Assembly (NCBI GenBank): GCA_041739465.1
Contig: JBGSNX010000001.1
Location: 1 to 30,594 of the forward strand
From: BOKV01 sp041739465
GTDB taxonomy: Bacteria > Pseudomonadota > Alphaproteobacteria > Rhizobiales > Rhizobiaceae
DNA length: 30,594 nucleotides
Direction: 5' to 3'
Positions 20,267 to 28,115 of the stretch are shown in pieces. Position 1 is the first letter of the stretch, and every line of letters starts with the position of its first letter. A program made the position numbers and the translations under genes. The notes beneath the pieces are model-generated. The model was given only the letters and a program-made list of their open reading frames with translations. It searched no databases and was not told the origin of the DNA.

Positions 20267-21846
20267 AACCCTTTCTTGATGCTGCCAAGGATGCCGCGAA
20301 CCAGCGCCCGGCCGAGCGAAGACGCCACCGTGCGTGTAACGGTTTTGATGGCGGCTTCAGCTACTGTCTGGCGGCCGGTCGTGCGGCGCGGTGCAGCAGG
20401 CGTCCGGGTGCGTGGGCGGGTGTAGCCGTCATCCTGCCTTGTGCCGCCGGAGCCAAAATCAGGCAACTGGAAACCGGTGCGAGAGCGGGTGACTTGTCCC
20501 TGCTCTTCGCGAACCTGTTCGCGTTCTTCTGCCGCTGAAGCTTCGGCTGCCCGCTTCTTCAAGACTTCAAACGCCGATTCGCGGTCGATGGTCTGGGTAT
20601 ATTGCTGAGCGACCGGGCTGACATCCATCAGTTTTGTGCGCTCGGCTTCGGTTATCGGGCCAAGGCGCGAAGATGGCGGGCGCATCAGGGTGCGCTCCAC
20701 AATGGACGGGATGCCCTTGTTTTCCAGTGTCGAGACCAGAGCTTCGCCAACGCCCAACATTGTAATGGCAGCTTCAACATCGAGATCAGGATTAGGGCGG
20801 AAGGTTTCGGCAGCGGTTTTCACTGCCTTTTGCTCGCGCGGCGTATAGGCCCGAAGTGCGTGCTGCACCCGGTTGCCAAGCTGCGACAAAACAATGTCGG
20901 GCACATCCAGAGGGTTCTGGGTCACGAAGTAAACGCCAACTCCTTTGGAGCGGATGAGCCGCACTACCTGCTCCACCTTGTCGACCAGCGCTTTGGGTGC
21001 TTCGTCGAACAACAGGTGGGCTTCGTCAAAAAAGAACACCAGCTTGGGTTTTTCGGGGTCCCCCACTTCGGGCAATTCCTCGAACAACTCCGAGAGCAGC
21101 CACAACAGGAATGTCGAATACAGCCTTGGCGAATTCATCAGCTTGTCGGCAGCCAGCACCGAGATTGCGCCGCGCCCGTCGCGGGTGGTGCGCATCAGGT
21201 CGGCAATCTGCAATGCCGGTTCGCCAAAGAAGCTGTCGCCGCCTTGCTGTTCAAGTACCAGCAATTGCCGCTGGATCGCGCCAATAGACTGGGTCGAGAC
21301 AAGTCCGTAGCTGCCGGCAATTTCCTTGGAGCGGTCGTTGACGTTGGACAAAAGCGCGCGCAAATCCTTCAGATCCAGCAGCAGCAGGCCTTCATCATCG
21401 GCAAGCTTGAAGGCTATGTTGAGTGCGCCTTCCTGTGCTTCGGAAAGTCCCATCAGTCGCGAAAGCAGCAACGGCCCCATTTCGGAAATGGTCGCTCGCA
21501 CCGGATGGCCGGACTTGCCGAAAAGATCCCAGAAAATGACCGGAAATTCCTGAAACTCATAATCGTCAAAGCCGATTGCCGTAGCCCTGGCAGTGAGAAA
21601 GTCCTTGGCTTCACCCTTTGCGGCAATGCCCGAAAGGTCGCCCTTCACATCGGCGCAAAACACTGGAACGCCGGCATTGGAAAAGCCTTCCGCCATGATC
21701 TGCAGGGAAACAGTTTTGCCGGTGCCGGTGGCGCCTGTCACAAGGCCGTGCCGGTTTGCCAGTTTCAGGCTCAAATATTCGCCTTTGTTGAAGCTGTCGT
21801 CTTTTTTACGGCTGGAGCCCAGGTAAATTGCGTCGTCCCTCAGCAT
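20263..21846 (-). CDS. HerA-like ATPase (DUF853, YjgR type)
   Basis: A 527-aa P-loop ATPase of the bacterial HerA-like group. Walker A is GATGTGKTV at about residues 38-46 and Walker B is KLVFFFDEAHLLFDEAP in the middle. The FVTQNPLDVPDIVLSQLGNR stretch is a sensor region typical of DUF853. The C-terminal third is Arg/Ala/Glu-rich and low in complexity. Archaeal HerA works with NurA in DNA end resection; the bacterial DUF853 members have no established role. The N-terminal RKKDDSFNKGEYLSLKLANR matches the family. The SufE gene overlaps its stop, so both are likely on one transcript. Confidence 0.88.
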   Translation of the reverse strand: MLRDDAIYLGSSRKKDDSFNKGEYLSLKLANRHGLVTGATGTGKTVSLQIMAEGFSNAGVPVFCADVKGDLSGIAAKGEAKDFLTARATAIGFDDYEFQEFPVIFWDLFGKSGHPVRATISEMGPLLLSRLMGLSEAQEGALNIAFKLADDEGLLLLDLKDLRALLSNVNDRSKEIAGSYGLVSTQSIGAIQRQLLVLEQQGGDSFFGEPALQIADLMRTTRDGRGAISVLAADKLMNSPRLYSTFLLWLLSELFEELPEVGDPEKPKLVFFFDEAHLLFDEAPKALVDKVEQVVRLIRSKGVGVYFVTQNPLDVPDIVLSQLGNRVQHALRAYTPREQKAVKTAAETFRPNPDLDVEAAITMLGVGEALVSTLENKGIPSIVERTLMRPPSSRLGPITEAERTKLMDVSPVAQQYTQTIDRESAFEVLKKRAAEASAAEEREQVREEQGQVTRSRTGFQLPDFGSGGTRQDDGYTRPRTRTPAAPRRTTGRQTVAEAAIKTVTRTVASSLGRALVRGILGSIKKGF

Positions 21847-21991
21847 GGATCACTCCGTTGGTGTCGTACCCCGCAAGCAAAATGCGGCCATTCGCGCCCT
21901 TATAGGCATCCCCCACATATGGCGCAAATGGTTCGCCCATCCAAATGGTCGTTTCACCATGACGCAGGCTGCTCGACCGGAACAGCGGCAT
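21806..21991 (-). CDS. Possible small protein upstream of the HerA-like gene
   Basis: A 61-codon minus-strand frame that overlaps the first 41 nt of the HerA-like gene. It reads MPLFRSSSLRHGETTIWMGE, then PFAPYVGDAYKGANGRILLA and GYDTNGVIHAEG. Its composition is balanced and protein-like, unlike the Arg/Ser/Pro-rich shadow frames nearby. The frame stays open further upstream (to 22147) but there it runs antisense through the Tat-exported protein gene. No good ribosome binding site precedes the ATG. It may be a small gene, a decayed fragment or a chance frame. Confidence 0.3.
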   Translation of the reverse strand: MPLFRSSSLRHGETTIWMGEPFAPYVGDAYKGANGRILLAGYDTNGVIHAEGRRNLPGLQP

Positions 21992-22044
21992 GAAAGCTGC
22001 ATATCCAAGGTCAATTGGTGCAAATTGGCAGGAGTTGACCAGCA

Positions 22045-23433
22045 ATGGCACACAAAGTTTCCGGTCTGACACGCAGGTCCCTGATCGGGGCAATGGCCGC
22101 CATTCCTGCAATTGCCATTGCAAGGCCAGCAGGCGCAACCGAGGCATTCAGCATTGCTGATTTGCGCGGTTCGCTCAGCGCCTCTGATCTTGGGCTCATT
22201 CCCGGTGCCATCGATGACCAGAGCCGCAAGCTGCAGGCAATCCTTGATGCGGCATCGTCCAGTGACCAGCCGATTTTCCTGCCGCCAGGCATCTACCACG
22301 TGTCCAACATCAATCTTCCTTCGAAGGTCCGGTTGACAGGTGTTCCGGGGGCTTCTCGCCTTGTTTATTCCGGCAACGGGCACTTTCTCCTGGGCGAGAA
22401 CGGCCAACACATCGAGATCTCCGGCATTGTGCTGGACGGGGCGAACCGCGGGATTGACTCATACGCCGGGGCGGCAATGCGCATTGCGAACGCGCGCCAT
22501 CTCGTCATCGACAATTGCCAGGTCCTTGGCAGCCTTGAGAACGGTCTCCAGATTGAACGTTCAGGTGGGCGGATCGAGCGTTGCCTGATTTCGGGTGCAG
22601 CCGGCGAATGCGGCATCTATGCTGTCGAGAACCGCAATTTCTCCATTACCGGCAATGAGGTGTCGGCCTGTTCGAACGGCGGCATTCTGGTGCACCGCTG
22701 GCAGGAAGGTGAAGATGGCACGATTGTTACCGGCAACCGGGTTTACAACATTGCCAACCGAAATGGCGGCACCGGGCAATGGGGCAATGGCATCAATGTG
22801 TTTCGTGCCCATTCGGTGATGATTGCCAACAATCAGGTGTCTGATTGTGCCTTGTCGGCAATCCGTTCCAACTCCGGCACCAATGTGCAGATTATCGGCA
22901 ACAATTGCCTGCGGTCCGGCGAGACGGCAATCTACTCCGAATTCGAGTTCAACGGCGCAGTGGTCGCGAACAATGTGGTGGATGGCGCTGCCATTGGCGT
23001 TTCAATTGCCAATTTCATGCAAGGCGGGCGCATGGCAACGATCAGTGGAAACCTGATCCGAAATCTCAAGAACAAGTCGCCTTACGAAAACAGTGACCAG
23101 TTCTACGGCATCGGCATATCAGCCGAGGCGGACACTGCAATCACCGGCAATGTGATCGAAAATTCGGAAGCATTCGGCATGAACCTTGGCTGGGGTCCGT
23201 ACCTGCGCAATGTGGTTGCCAGCAACAATGTCATTAGACAGGTTCAGACCGGCATAGCCGTGACAGTTGTCGAGGGAGCAGGTCGCGCCATCATTTCCGA
23301 AAACGTCATTTCAGACTTCGCCAAAGGCGCAATTGTCGGTCACCGCTGGAAGGAAGCCGTCACCGGCGATCTGGCCAGCAGGGGCGCTGCTGCACACGCC
23401 CATTTGTCTATCGAAAGAAACAGCATCGGCTGA
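22045..23433 (+). CDS. TIGR03808 family Tat-exported parallel beta-helix protein
   Basis: A 462-aa secreted protein with a twin-arginine signal (GLTRRSLIGAMAAIPAIAIA, residues 7-26). The mature part is a right-handed parallel beta-helix built from repeats with Asn ladders, such as NRNFSITGNEVSACSNGGIL, MIANNQVSDCALSAIRSN and VVASNNVIRQVQTGIAVTV. Family length and layout fit TIGR03808, found in rhizobia and relatives. Beta-helix proteins often bind or cleave polysaccharides, but no catalytic residue set can be assigned by eye. The ATG has AGGAG 11 nt upstream. It is divergent from the HerA-like gene. Confidence 0.87.
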   Translation: MAHKVSGLTRRSLIGAMAAIPAIAIARPAGATEAFSIADLRGSLSASDLGLIPGAIDDQSRKLQAILDAASSSDQPIFLPPGIYHVSNINLPSKVRLTGVPGASRLVYSGNGHFLLGENGQHIEISGIVLDGANRGIDSYAGAAMRIANARHLVIDNCQVLGSLENGLQIERSGGRIERCLISGAAGECGIYAVENRNFSITGNEVSACSNGGILVHRWQEGEDGTIVTGNRVYNIANRNGGTGQWGNGINVFRAHSVMIANNQVSDCALSAIRSNSGTNVQIIGNNCLRSGETAIYSEFEFNGAVVANNVVDGAAIGVSIANFMQGGRMATISGNLIRNLKNKSPYENSDQFYGIGISAEADTAITGNVIENSEAFGMNLGWGPYLRNVVASNNVIRQVQTGIAVTVVEGAGRAIISENVISDFAKGAIVGHRWKEAVTGDLASRGAAAHAHLSIERNSIG

Positions 23434-23459
23434 GTAGAAAGATGCAGGCTTGCCCCGGT

Positions 23460-23621
23460 TTAACGACCGCTGCCAAGGTCCGTGCCAGACAGGCTCATGA
23501 AGCTCATGAAACTCATGAAGCCGTAAAAGGGTCCGGCGTTTGCGGTTCCAATTGCAGTGAACGAAAGTGAAGCTGCCAAAGTTGCGGCTGCCAATGTTCT
23601 GGTAAGGGTACGGTTGGTCAT
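23460..23621 (-). CDS. Small secreted peptide with Phe-Met-Ser repeats
   Basis: A 53-aa precursor: a basic start (MTNRTLTRTL), a hydrophobic core (AAATLAASLSFTAIG) and a signal-peptidase site after TANA. The mature part would be only about 24 residues, GPFYGFMSFMSFMSLSGTDL followed by GSGR. The three F-M-S units are coded by a 9-bp tandem repeat. AAGGA lies 8 nt before the ATG at 23621; another ATG two codons upstream sits too close to it. It has no family I recognise. It is divergent from the epoxide-hydrolase-like gene and converges on the beta-helix protein gene. Confidence 0.6.
   Translation of the reverse strand: MTNRTLTRTLAAATLAASLSFTAIGTANAGPFYGFMSFMSFMSLSGTDLGSGR
23493..23519. repeat. 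9-bp tandem repeat, three copies
   Basis: Three adjoining copies of GCTCATGAA (the last with one changed base) lie in the small secreted peptide gene and code for Phe-Met-Ser units on the minus strand. The unit keeps the reading frame if copies are gained or lost. Confidence 0.85.
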
Positions 23622-23784
23622 TTTCATGTTCCTTCTGGGTTTGGTCTGTTTCGATGACCAATAGATGCACCGTGCCGGCGACAAAGCATGTGCGAATGCG
23701 CACAATGCGAAATTGGCATATTTGCAGATACTTCTGTTAAGCTGAGCCGACATCCTGAAGGGATGGTTGCAGGGAGCTTTGATT

Positions 23785-24729
23785 TTGACCGGCTTGCCAA
23801 CGGGTTTTCGTTCCATCTTCAGCGATTGCGGCGAAGTACGCCTGCATGTGGTTCACAATGCACGGGCAACCAACAGTGATGGTTCGCTTGACGACCCGCG
23901 CCAGCCGATCGTTTTCCTGCACGGTTTTCCTGAATACTGGGCCGGTTGGGAACCGGTGCTGCGCGAACTTGCCGACAAATATTTGCTCATTGCGCCAGAC
24001 CAGCGCGGCTACAATCTTTCCGACGCGCCGCAGCGTGAAGCAGACCACGCACCCAGGAAACTGGTCTCCGATCTGTTGGCGATGACATCGAACCTCATCG
24101 GCAACCGCAAGTTCGTGCTTGCAGGTCATGACTGGGGGGCAGCTGTCGCCTATGCTGCAGCAATCGGCGTGCCTGAGCGGCTTTGCGGCCTTGTCATTGT
24201 CAACGGAGTTCATCCGATCCCGTTCCAGAAGGCGCTGATTGAAGTGCCTTCTCAAGCGGCGGCGAGCCAGTATTTCCACTACCTGCGCAATGCCGATGCT
24301 GAAAAGCAGATGTCAGCCAACAGCTTTCGGCGCACTTTCGGGATGTTTGAAAAATTCTCACCCGCGCCGTGGCTGACCGACGAAATCCGGGAAGGCTACA
24401 GGAAGGCCTGGTCGCAGCCAGGTCGGCTCAATGCCATGCTCAACTGGTACCGCGCTTCGCCGGTTGTGGTTCCGGTTCCAGGCGAACCAATTCCCGACGC
24501 CCCGCTTCTGGCTGCCGACCCGCAGCGTTTTCACGTCAAGGCACCGCATTTGCTGGTCTGGGGGATGAAAGACATTGCCTTGCAGCCGGCAAGCCGCGCC
24601 GGACTGGAGCAGTTTGCACCTGGATACCGTCTGGTTGAAATTGCTGATGGTGACCACTGGGTGATTCACACCCATGGAAAACAGATCGCCATGGAGATCG
24701 ACCAGTTCATTGATGGCCTTGCTGGCTAG
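23785..24729 (+). CDS. Alpha/beta hydrolase, epoxide hydrolase-like
   Basis: A 314-aa cytoplasmic hydrolase. The oxyanion motif is HGFPEYW, the nucleophile is D116 in GHDWGA, and the acid and base are D263 (WGMKD) and H291 (GDHWV). An Asp nucleophile with HGFPE separates epoxide hydrolases and haloalkane dehalogenases from esterases. A Tyr in LNWYRAS fits the epoxide-activating Tyr of the cap domain, favouring an epoxide hydrolase. TTG at 23785 is chosen as the start because AGGGAG lies 8 nt upstream and the protein then begins MTGLPTGF like its relatives; TTG at 23767 is an alternative. Its stop shares CTAG with the stop of the convergent carbonic anhydrase gene. Confidence 0.85.
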   Translation: MTGLPTGFRSIFSDCGEVRLHVVHNARATNSDGSLDDPRQPIVFLHGFPEYWAGWEPVLRELADKYLLIAPDQRGYNLSDAPQREADHAPRKLVSDLLAMTSNLIGNRKFVLAGHDWGAAVAYAAAIGVPERLCGLVIVNGVHPIPFQKALIEVPSQAAASQYFHYLRNADAEKQMSANSFRRTFGMFEKFSPAPWLTDEIREGYRKAWSQPGRLNAMLNWYRASPVVVPVPGEPIPDAPLLAADPQRFHVKAPHLLVWGMKDIALQPASRAGLEQFAPGYRLVEIADGDHWVIHTHGKQIAMEIDQFIDGLAG

Positions 24730-25259
24730 TCTTCCAACCGAACCAGGCCTTTTTGAAACCGGCGCCAGTTTGCGACATAGTGGGTTGCGGAATACTGCAG
24801 CCTTGCCGCCACCGTTGCATCCAGGCTTTTGATGGCTCTGGCCGGTGCGCCGACAATGAGTGAATTGTCGGGGAATTCCTTGCCTTCGGTTACCAGTGAA
24901 TTGGCCCCGATCAGGCAGTTCTGGCCGATGCGCGCACCGTTCAGGATGGTTGCGCCCATGCCGACAAGGGTGTTGTCGCCAAGGATTGCACCATGAATGA
25001 TTGCATGGTGACCAATGGTGCAGCCTTCACCAATGGAGATGGCAAAGCCGGGATCGGTGTGCAGCATTGCCCCTTCCTGGATGTTGGTGCGCGCGCCAAT
25101 CGTGATCTTTTCATTGTCACCGCGAATGACCGAACCGAACCAAACGCCGACATCATCCCCGAGCACCACATTGCCGATGACATGGGCATCGGGAGCGATC
25201 CAATACCTGCCCTTGGCTGGCAGTTGCGGTCCAATGCCGTCAATGCTGTAAACAGGCAT
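24726..25259 (-). CDS. Gamma-class carbonic anhydrase family protein
   Basis: A 177-aa left-handed beta-helix (hexapeptide repeat) protein. Repeats of the I/V-G-x4 type run from about residue 25 to 130 (VIGNVVLGDDVGVWFGSVIR, TIGHHAIIHGAILGD). Histidines H67, H84 and H89 match the zinc ligands of gamma carbonic anhydrases, and the RGD(N)-x2-I segment is also conserved. The protein should form a trimer in the cytoplasm. Whether it hydrates CO2 or is only structurally related cannot be told by reading. AAGGAGG 6 nt before the ATG is a strong ribosome binding site. It is divergent from the phosphohexomutase gene. Confidence 0.9.
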   Translation of the reverse strand: MPVYSIDGIGPQLPAKGRYWIAPDAHVIGNVVLGDDVGVWFGSVIRGDNEKITIGARTNIQEGAMLHTDPGFAISIGEGCTIGHHAIIHGAILGDNTLVGMGATILNGARIGQNCLIGANSLVTEGKEFPDNSLIVGAPARAIKSLDATVAARLQYSATHYVANWRRFQKGLVRLED

Positions 25260-25337
25260 TCGAGCCTCCTTGTTTCGAATCGAGCATTCGGTTCAACAGG
25301 GGGCCAGTCAAGCCATCATTCGCCAGGGAGCGTTGAA

Positions 25338-26759
25338 TTGGACGTCAAGTTTGGAACCAGCGGCTTGCGCGGACTTGCGGTTGATCTTGTCTCTGGCTCC
25401 GCCCGCAGCCATGTCGCAGCCTTTGCCCAGCATCTGCTTGCAACGGGGCATGCAAAGCCGGGAGACAAGGTCTTTGTCGCGCGCGACAAGCGGGCTTCAA
25501 GTCCGGAACTGTTCAAGATCAGTGCCAGTGCTGTTTGCGATGCCGGTCTTGATCCGGTGGATTGTGGCGAGATCCCAACACCGGCACTGGCCTGCCATGC
25601 ATTTGCAATGAATAGCGCTGCAATCATGATCACCGGGTCGCACATTCCCGCAGACCGCAACGGCATCAAGTTCTACTTGCCGGGCGCTGAAATCACCAAA
25701 TCCGACGAGGCGGCGATTGTTGCGCTGGCGTCGGCGCCACTGAAAGATTTGGGCATCTGGGTGCCGGCGACATCTGCAAACGCAGAAGCAGTGACACGCT
25801 GGCACGAGCGCCATTCAATGCTGTTGGCAGCCGATGGCTTGTCAGGGTTGAAGATAGGCGTTCACGAACATTCTTCGGTTGCCGCTGATTTTCTGGCCGA
25901 TCTGCTTTCAGGCTTTGGTGCAGTGATTCAAAAATTCGGGCGTACCGCGCAATTCACGCCGGTTGATACCGAAGCGGTGGCACCGGAATTTGTGGCGCAG
26001 TACCGGCAGGAGGCAGCTGAGCACCGGCTTGATGCGATTGTAACAACCGATGCCGACGGCGACAGGCCGCTCGTTGCCGATGAAAACGGGACACCGCTGC
26101 CGGGCGATCTTCTGGGATGGCTTGCATGCCTATGGATCAAGGCCGATCATGTGGCAACGCCGGTCACTTCAAACTCTGCAATATCCACGGATGACACCTG
26201 CAATGTCAGTCGAACGCGTGTCGGCTCGCCCTATGTCATTGTCGACATGGAAGCAGCAAAAGCTTCCGGTGCAGCGAGAGTGGCAGGATTTGAAGCCAAT
26301 GGCGGCTTTCTTCTGGGGAGTTCAGTTGCACTTGAAGGCATCCCCGTTCGCGAGCTGCCAACCCGCGACAGCACTATGCCGATACTGGCGGCATTACGCG
26401 TGATGAAGGCCAAGCATCTGCGGGGTAGCCAGCTTTCCGCCTTCGCAGGATTCCGGGCCACCGCCAGCAACCGCTTGCAGGACTACGCGCCTGAACGCTC
26501 AGCAAGGCTGTTGGCGGAACTGGCGTCAAACGTGGCGTTCAGGAGCAAATTTGTTGGCACGTCCGGCATGGTCGAGAATGTCGACCTGACCGACGGCGTA
26601 CGGCTATCGCTTGCCGGAGGCGAGATCATGCACTTTCGCGCCTCAGGCAATGCGCCGGAAATGCGCTGTTATGTAGAAGCGACAAGCAGCATCCGGGCCA
26701 GCGTTTTGCTGGAGCACGGAATGATGGCGCTCCAAATGTTTGAAAAGAACAAGGCTTAG
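25338..26759 (+). CDS. Phosphohexomutase (phosphomannomutase-like)
   Basis: A 473-aa alpha-D-phosphohexomutase that moves phosphate between C6 and C1 of a sugar. It has the FGTSGLRG start, active-site S101 in TGSHIPADRNGIKFY, the metal loop D238-A-D240-G-D242-R, the sugar-specificity loop E319-ANGG and the phosphate-binding R434-ASGNAPEMR. The SHIP variant of the active loop and E-A-N-G-G favour phosphomannomutase (ManB-like) over phosphoglucosamine mutase. It would supply mannose-1-phosphate or a related precursor, which fits the polysaccharide export genes 500 nt downstream. The start is TTG at 25338, with GGGAG 7 nt upstream. The frame remains open further upstream, but that part is antisense to the carbonic anhydrase gene. 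Confidence 0.88.
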   Translation: MDVKFGTSGLRGLAVDLVSGSARSHVAAFAQHLLATGHAKPGDKVFVARDKRASSPELFKISASAVCDAGLDPVDCGEIPTPALACHAFAMNSAAIMITGSHIPADRNGIKFYLPGAEITKSDEAAIVALASAPLKDLGIWVPATSANAEAVTRWHERHSMLLAADGLSGLKIGVHEHSSVAADFLADLLSGFGAVIQKFGRTAQFTPVDTEAVAPEFVAQYRQEAAEHRLDAIVTTDADGDRPLVADENGTPLPGDLLGWLACLWIKADHVATPVTSNSAISTDDTCNVSRTRVGSPYVIVDMEAAKASGAARVAGFEANGGFLLGSSVALEGIPVRELPTRDSTMPILAALRVMKAKHLRGSQLSAFAGFRATASNRLQDYAPERSARLLAELASNVAFRSKFVGTSGMVENVDLTDGVRLSLAGGEIMHFRASGNAPEMRCYVEATSSIRASVLLEHGMMALQMFEKNKA

Positions 26760-26941
26760 CAGAAACAAACGCGCTTGATCGCTTCGTAGGTTTCGGTATT
26801 GACCTCAAACCGCCGCGTCAGGACGCCGAACGGCCCGGCCACAACCTTTACGCGGCCTTTGCCAAAGGAATTGCGACGCAAAAGTACCCTGGCACCAGAC
26901 TTTTGCCATTTCACGATCTTGTCGATGAAATCATTGTCCAT
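26756..26941 (-). CDS. Small conserved hypothetical protein
   Basis: A 61-aa basic protein: MDNDFIDKIVKWQKSGARVL, then LRRNSFGKGRVKVVAGPFGV and a tail ending in Cys-Phe-Cys. It may be a small beta-rich fold. I do not recognise a family. GGGAACGACTGAA gives a moderate ribosome binding site before the ATG. Its stop overlaps the phosphohexomutase stop on the other strand. A perfect CtrA box oriented toward it lies 63 nt upstream of its start, so it may be cell-cycle controlled. Confidence 0.5.
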   Translation of the reverse strand: MDNDFIDKIVKWQKSGARVLLRRNSFGKGRVKVVAGPFGVLTRRFEVNTETYEAIKRVCFC

Positions 26942-27003
26942 TTCAGTCGTTCCCGCCAAACGATTTCAGACGAACCCACGAAGACACAACTAACGAACAT
27001 ATG

Positions 27004-27019
27004 GTTAACCGACGGTTAA
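27004..27019 (-). promoter_or_regulatory. Perfect CtrA box (TTAA-N7-TTAAC)
   Basis: Read on the minus strand, TTAACCGTCGGTTAAC fits TTAA-N7-TTAAC exactly. On the plus strand the same DNA reads TTAA-N7-TTAAG (27005-27020), one base off. It lies between the small minus-strand gene (start 26941) and the polysaccharide export operon. Confidence 0.6.
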
Positions 27020-27201
27020 GAATCGTCTTTTTTCCGTCAATTCGGAAATTCCCCCTTGCTATCGCGACCGGAAAGAAAACTCAGTCGTGGATAAACGTTT
27101 TTTAGGGTTGAAGCCCCGCGAATCACCCATTCACTTTACCTTCCAAGGCGAAAGTTCCGCAATCCGAATTTGTTTGATTTCGCAATGACTTGTCTATGTT
27201 T

Positions 27202-27231
27202 TTGACACGGCGCAGCAATTTCGCCATATAG
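27202..27231 (+). promoter_or_regulatory. Probable sigma-70 promoter of the export operon
   Basis: TTGACA at 27202-27207 is followed after 18 nt by ATATAG (27226-27231). Transcription would start near 27238. That makes an ATG at 27239 leaderless and supports translation from the ATG at 27272, which has its own AGGCGG site. Confidence 0.5.
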
Positions 27232-27271
27232 CTGTGAAATGAACGCTCAGGTTCTGGTGGTAGGCGGCAGC

Positions 27272-28021
27272 ATGAGATCAAGAGCAATGGTTATTTTGAT
27301 CATTTGCGCCGTCCTTTCGGGCTGTGTGAGTGAATCCACGTCCAGTGCGATGCCAGGTTCGCCGGACAATGAATTTGCCGCAAAGGGGTCCGTTGCCAAC
27401 AGTGATGATCTCGACATCGTCGCTAATTTGCCTGCTCCTCCACAAACCAATTCAGGCACCGACGACATCGTTGCTGAAAACGACTTGCTGGAAGTTGATG
27501 TGTTTCAAGTCAACGATCTTGACCGGACGGTCAGAGTTGACAGCAAAGGGCGCATTTCGCTCGCGCTGATTGGTGAAGTTCAGGCGAAGGGAAAGACAAT
27601 CCCGCAGATTGAATCTGAAATCGAGAGCAAATACGGCGCCAAGTATTTGCAGTCGCCCGATGTATCGGTGTTCATGAAAGAATCGGCGGGCCAGCGCGTA
27701 ACGGTCGATGGCGCGGTCATCAAGCCGGGAATTTATCCTGTTTCCAGCACAACAACGCTGCTGCAAGTTCTGGCGCTTGCCGGTGGACTGCAGGAAATAG
27801 CGGACGAGACGAAACTTTATGTGTTCCGCCAGATCGGCGAACGCAAACTGGTCGCCAACTACAGCATCAAGGATATCCGTGCCGGCAAGAAGGGCGACCC
27901 GCGCATTTTCGGAAGCGATGTGATCGTGTCTTTCCAGTCTGGTGCGAAAGTTGCAGGCAAGAACCTTCGCGATGCACTGGGAATTGCATCCGGGGCGGCT
28001 CGACTGGCTGTTCCATTGTAG
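27272..28021 (+). CDS. Polysaccharide export lipoprotein (Wza/OMA family)
   Basis: A 249-aa outer-membrane auxiliary protein for exopolysaccharide export. The signal peptide ends in a lipobox with C18 (VLSGC), so it is lipid-anchored. The poly_export domain starts at DIVAENDLLEVDVFQV (about 68-83) and continues with VDSKGRISLALIGEVQAKG. A SLBB-like domain follows with RVTVDGAVIKPGIYPV and LLQVLALAGGL. It should form the export channel with the autokinase encoded next. The ATG at 27272 is preferred over 27239 because AGGCGG lies 6 nt upstream and the signal is then of ordinary length. A gap of 94 nt separates it from the kinase gene. Confidence 0.9.
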   Translation: MRSRAMVILIICAVLSGCVSESTSSAMPGSPDNEFAAKGSVANSDDLDIVANLPAPPQTNSGTDDIVAENDLLEVDVFQVNDLDRTVRVDSKGRISLALIGEVQAKGKTIPQIESEIESKYGAKYLQSPDVSVFMKESAGQRVTVDGAVIKPGIYPVSSTTTLLQVLALAGGLQEIADETKLYVFRQIGERKLVANYSIKDIRAGKKGDPRIFGSDVIVSFQSGAKVAGKNLRDALGIASGAARLAVPL

Positions 28022-28115
28022 TTTGAAGAGCAAGGCTCCTGCAGAGCACGAAGGCATGGGAAAACAGATGCTTCGCTTGCAGCAGTCATCATTTGTTTCA
28101 TAAGGGGCATGCGCA

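Larger units (their letters stand above)
26942..27271. other. Divergent regulatory region before the polysaccharide genes
   Basis: About 330 nt without a gene. It holds a perfect CtrA box (27004-27019, minus orientation) and, near the right end, a TTGACA-type promoter reading into the export lipoprotein gene. The middle part (27020-27200) shows no further motif I can support. Confidence 0.6.

Noticed and set aside
20602..21993. 463-codon plus-strand open frame antisense to the HerA-like gene
   Set aside because: His/Gln/Arg-rich shadow of a gene with clear Walker motifs on the other strand.
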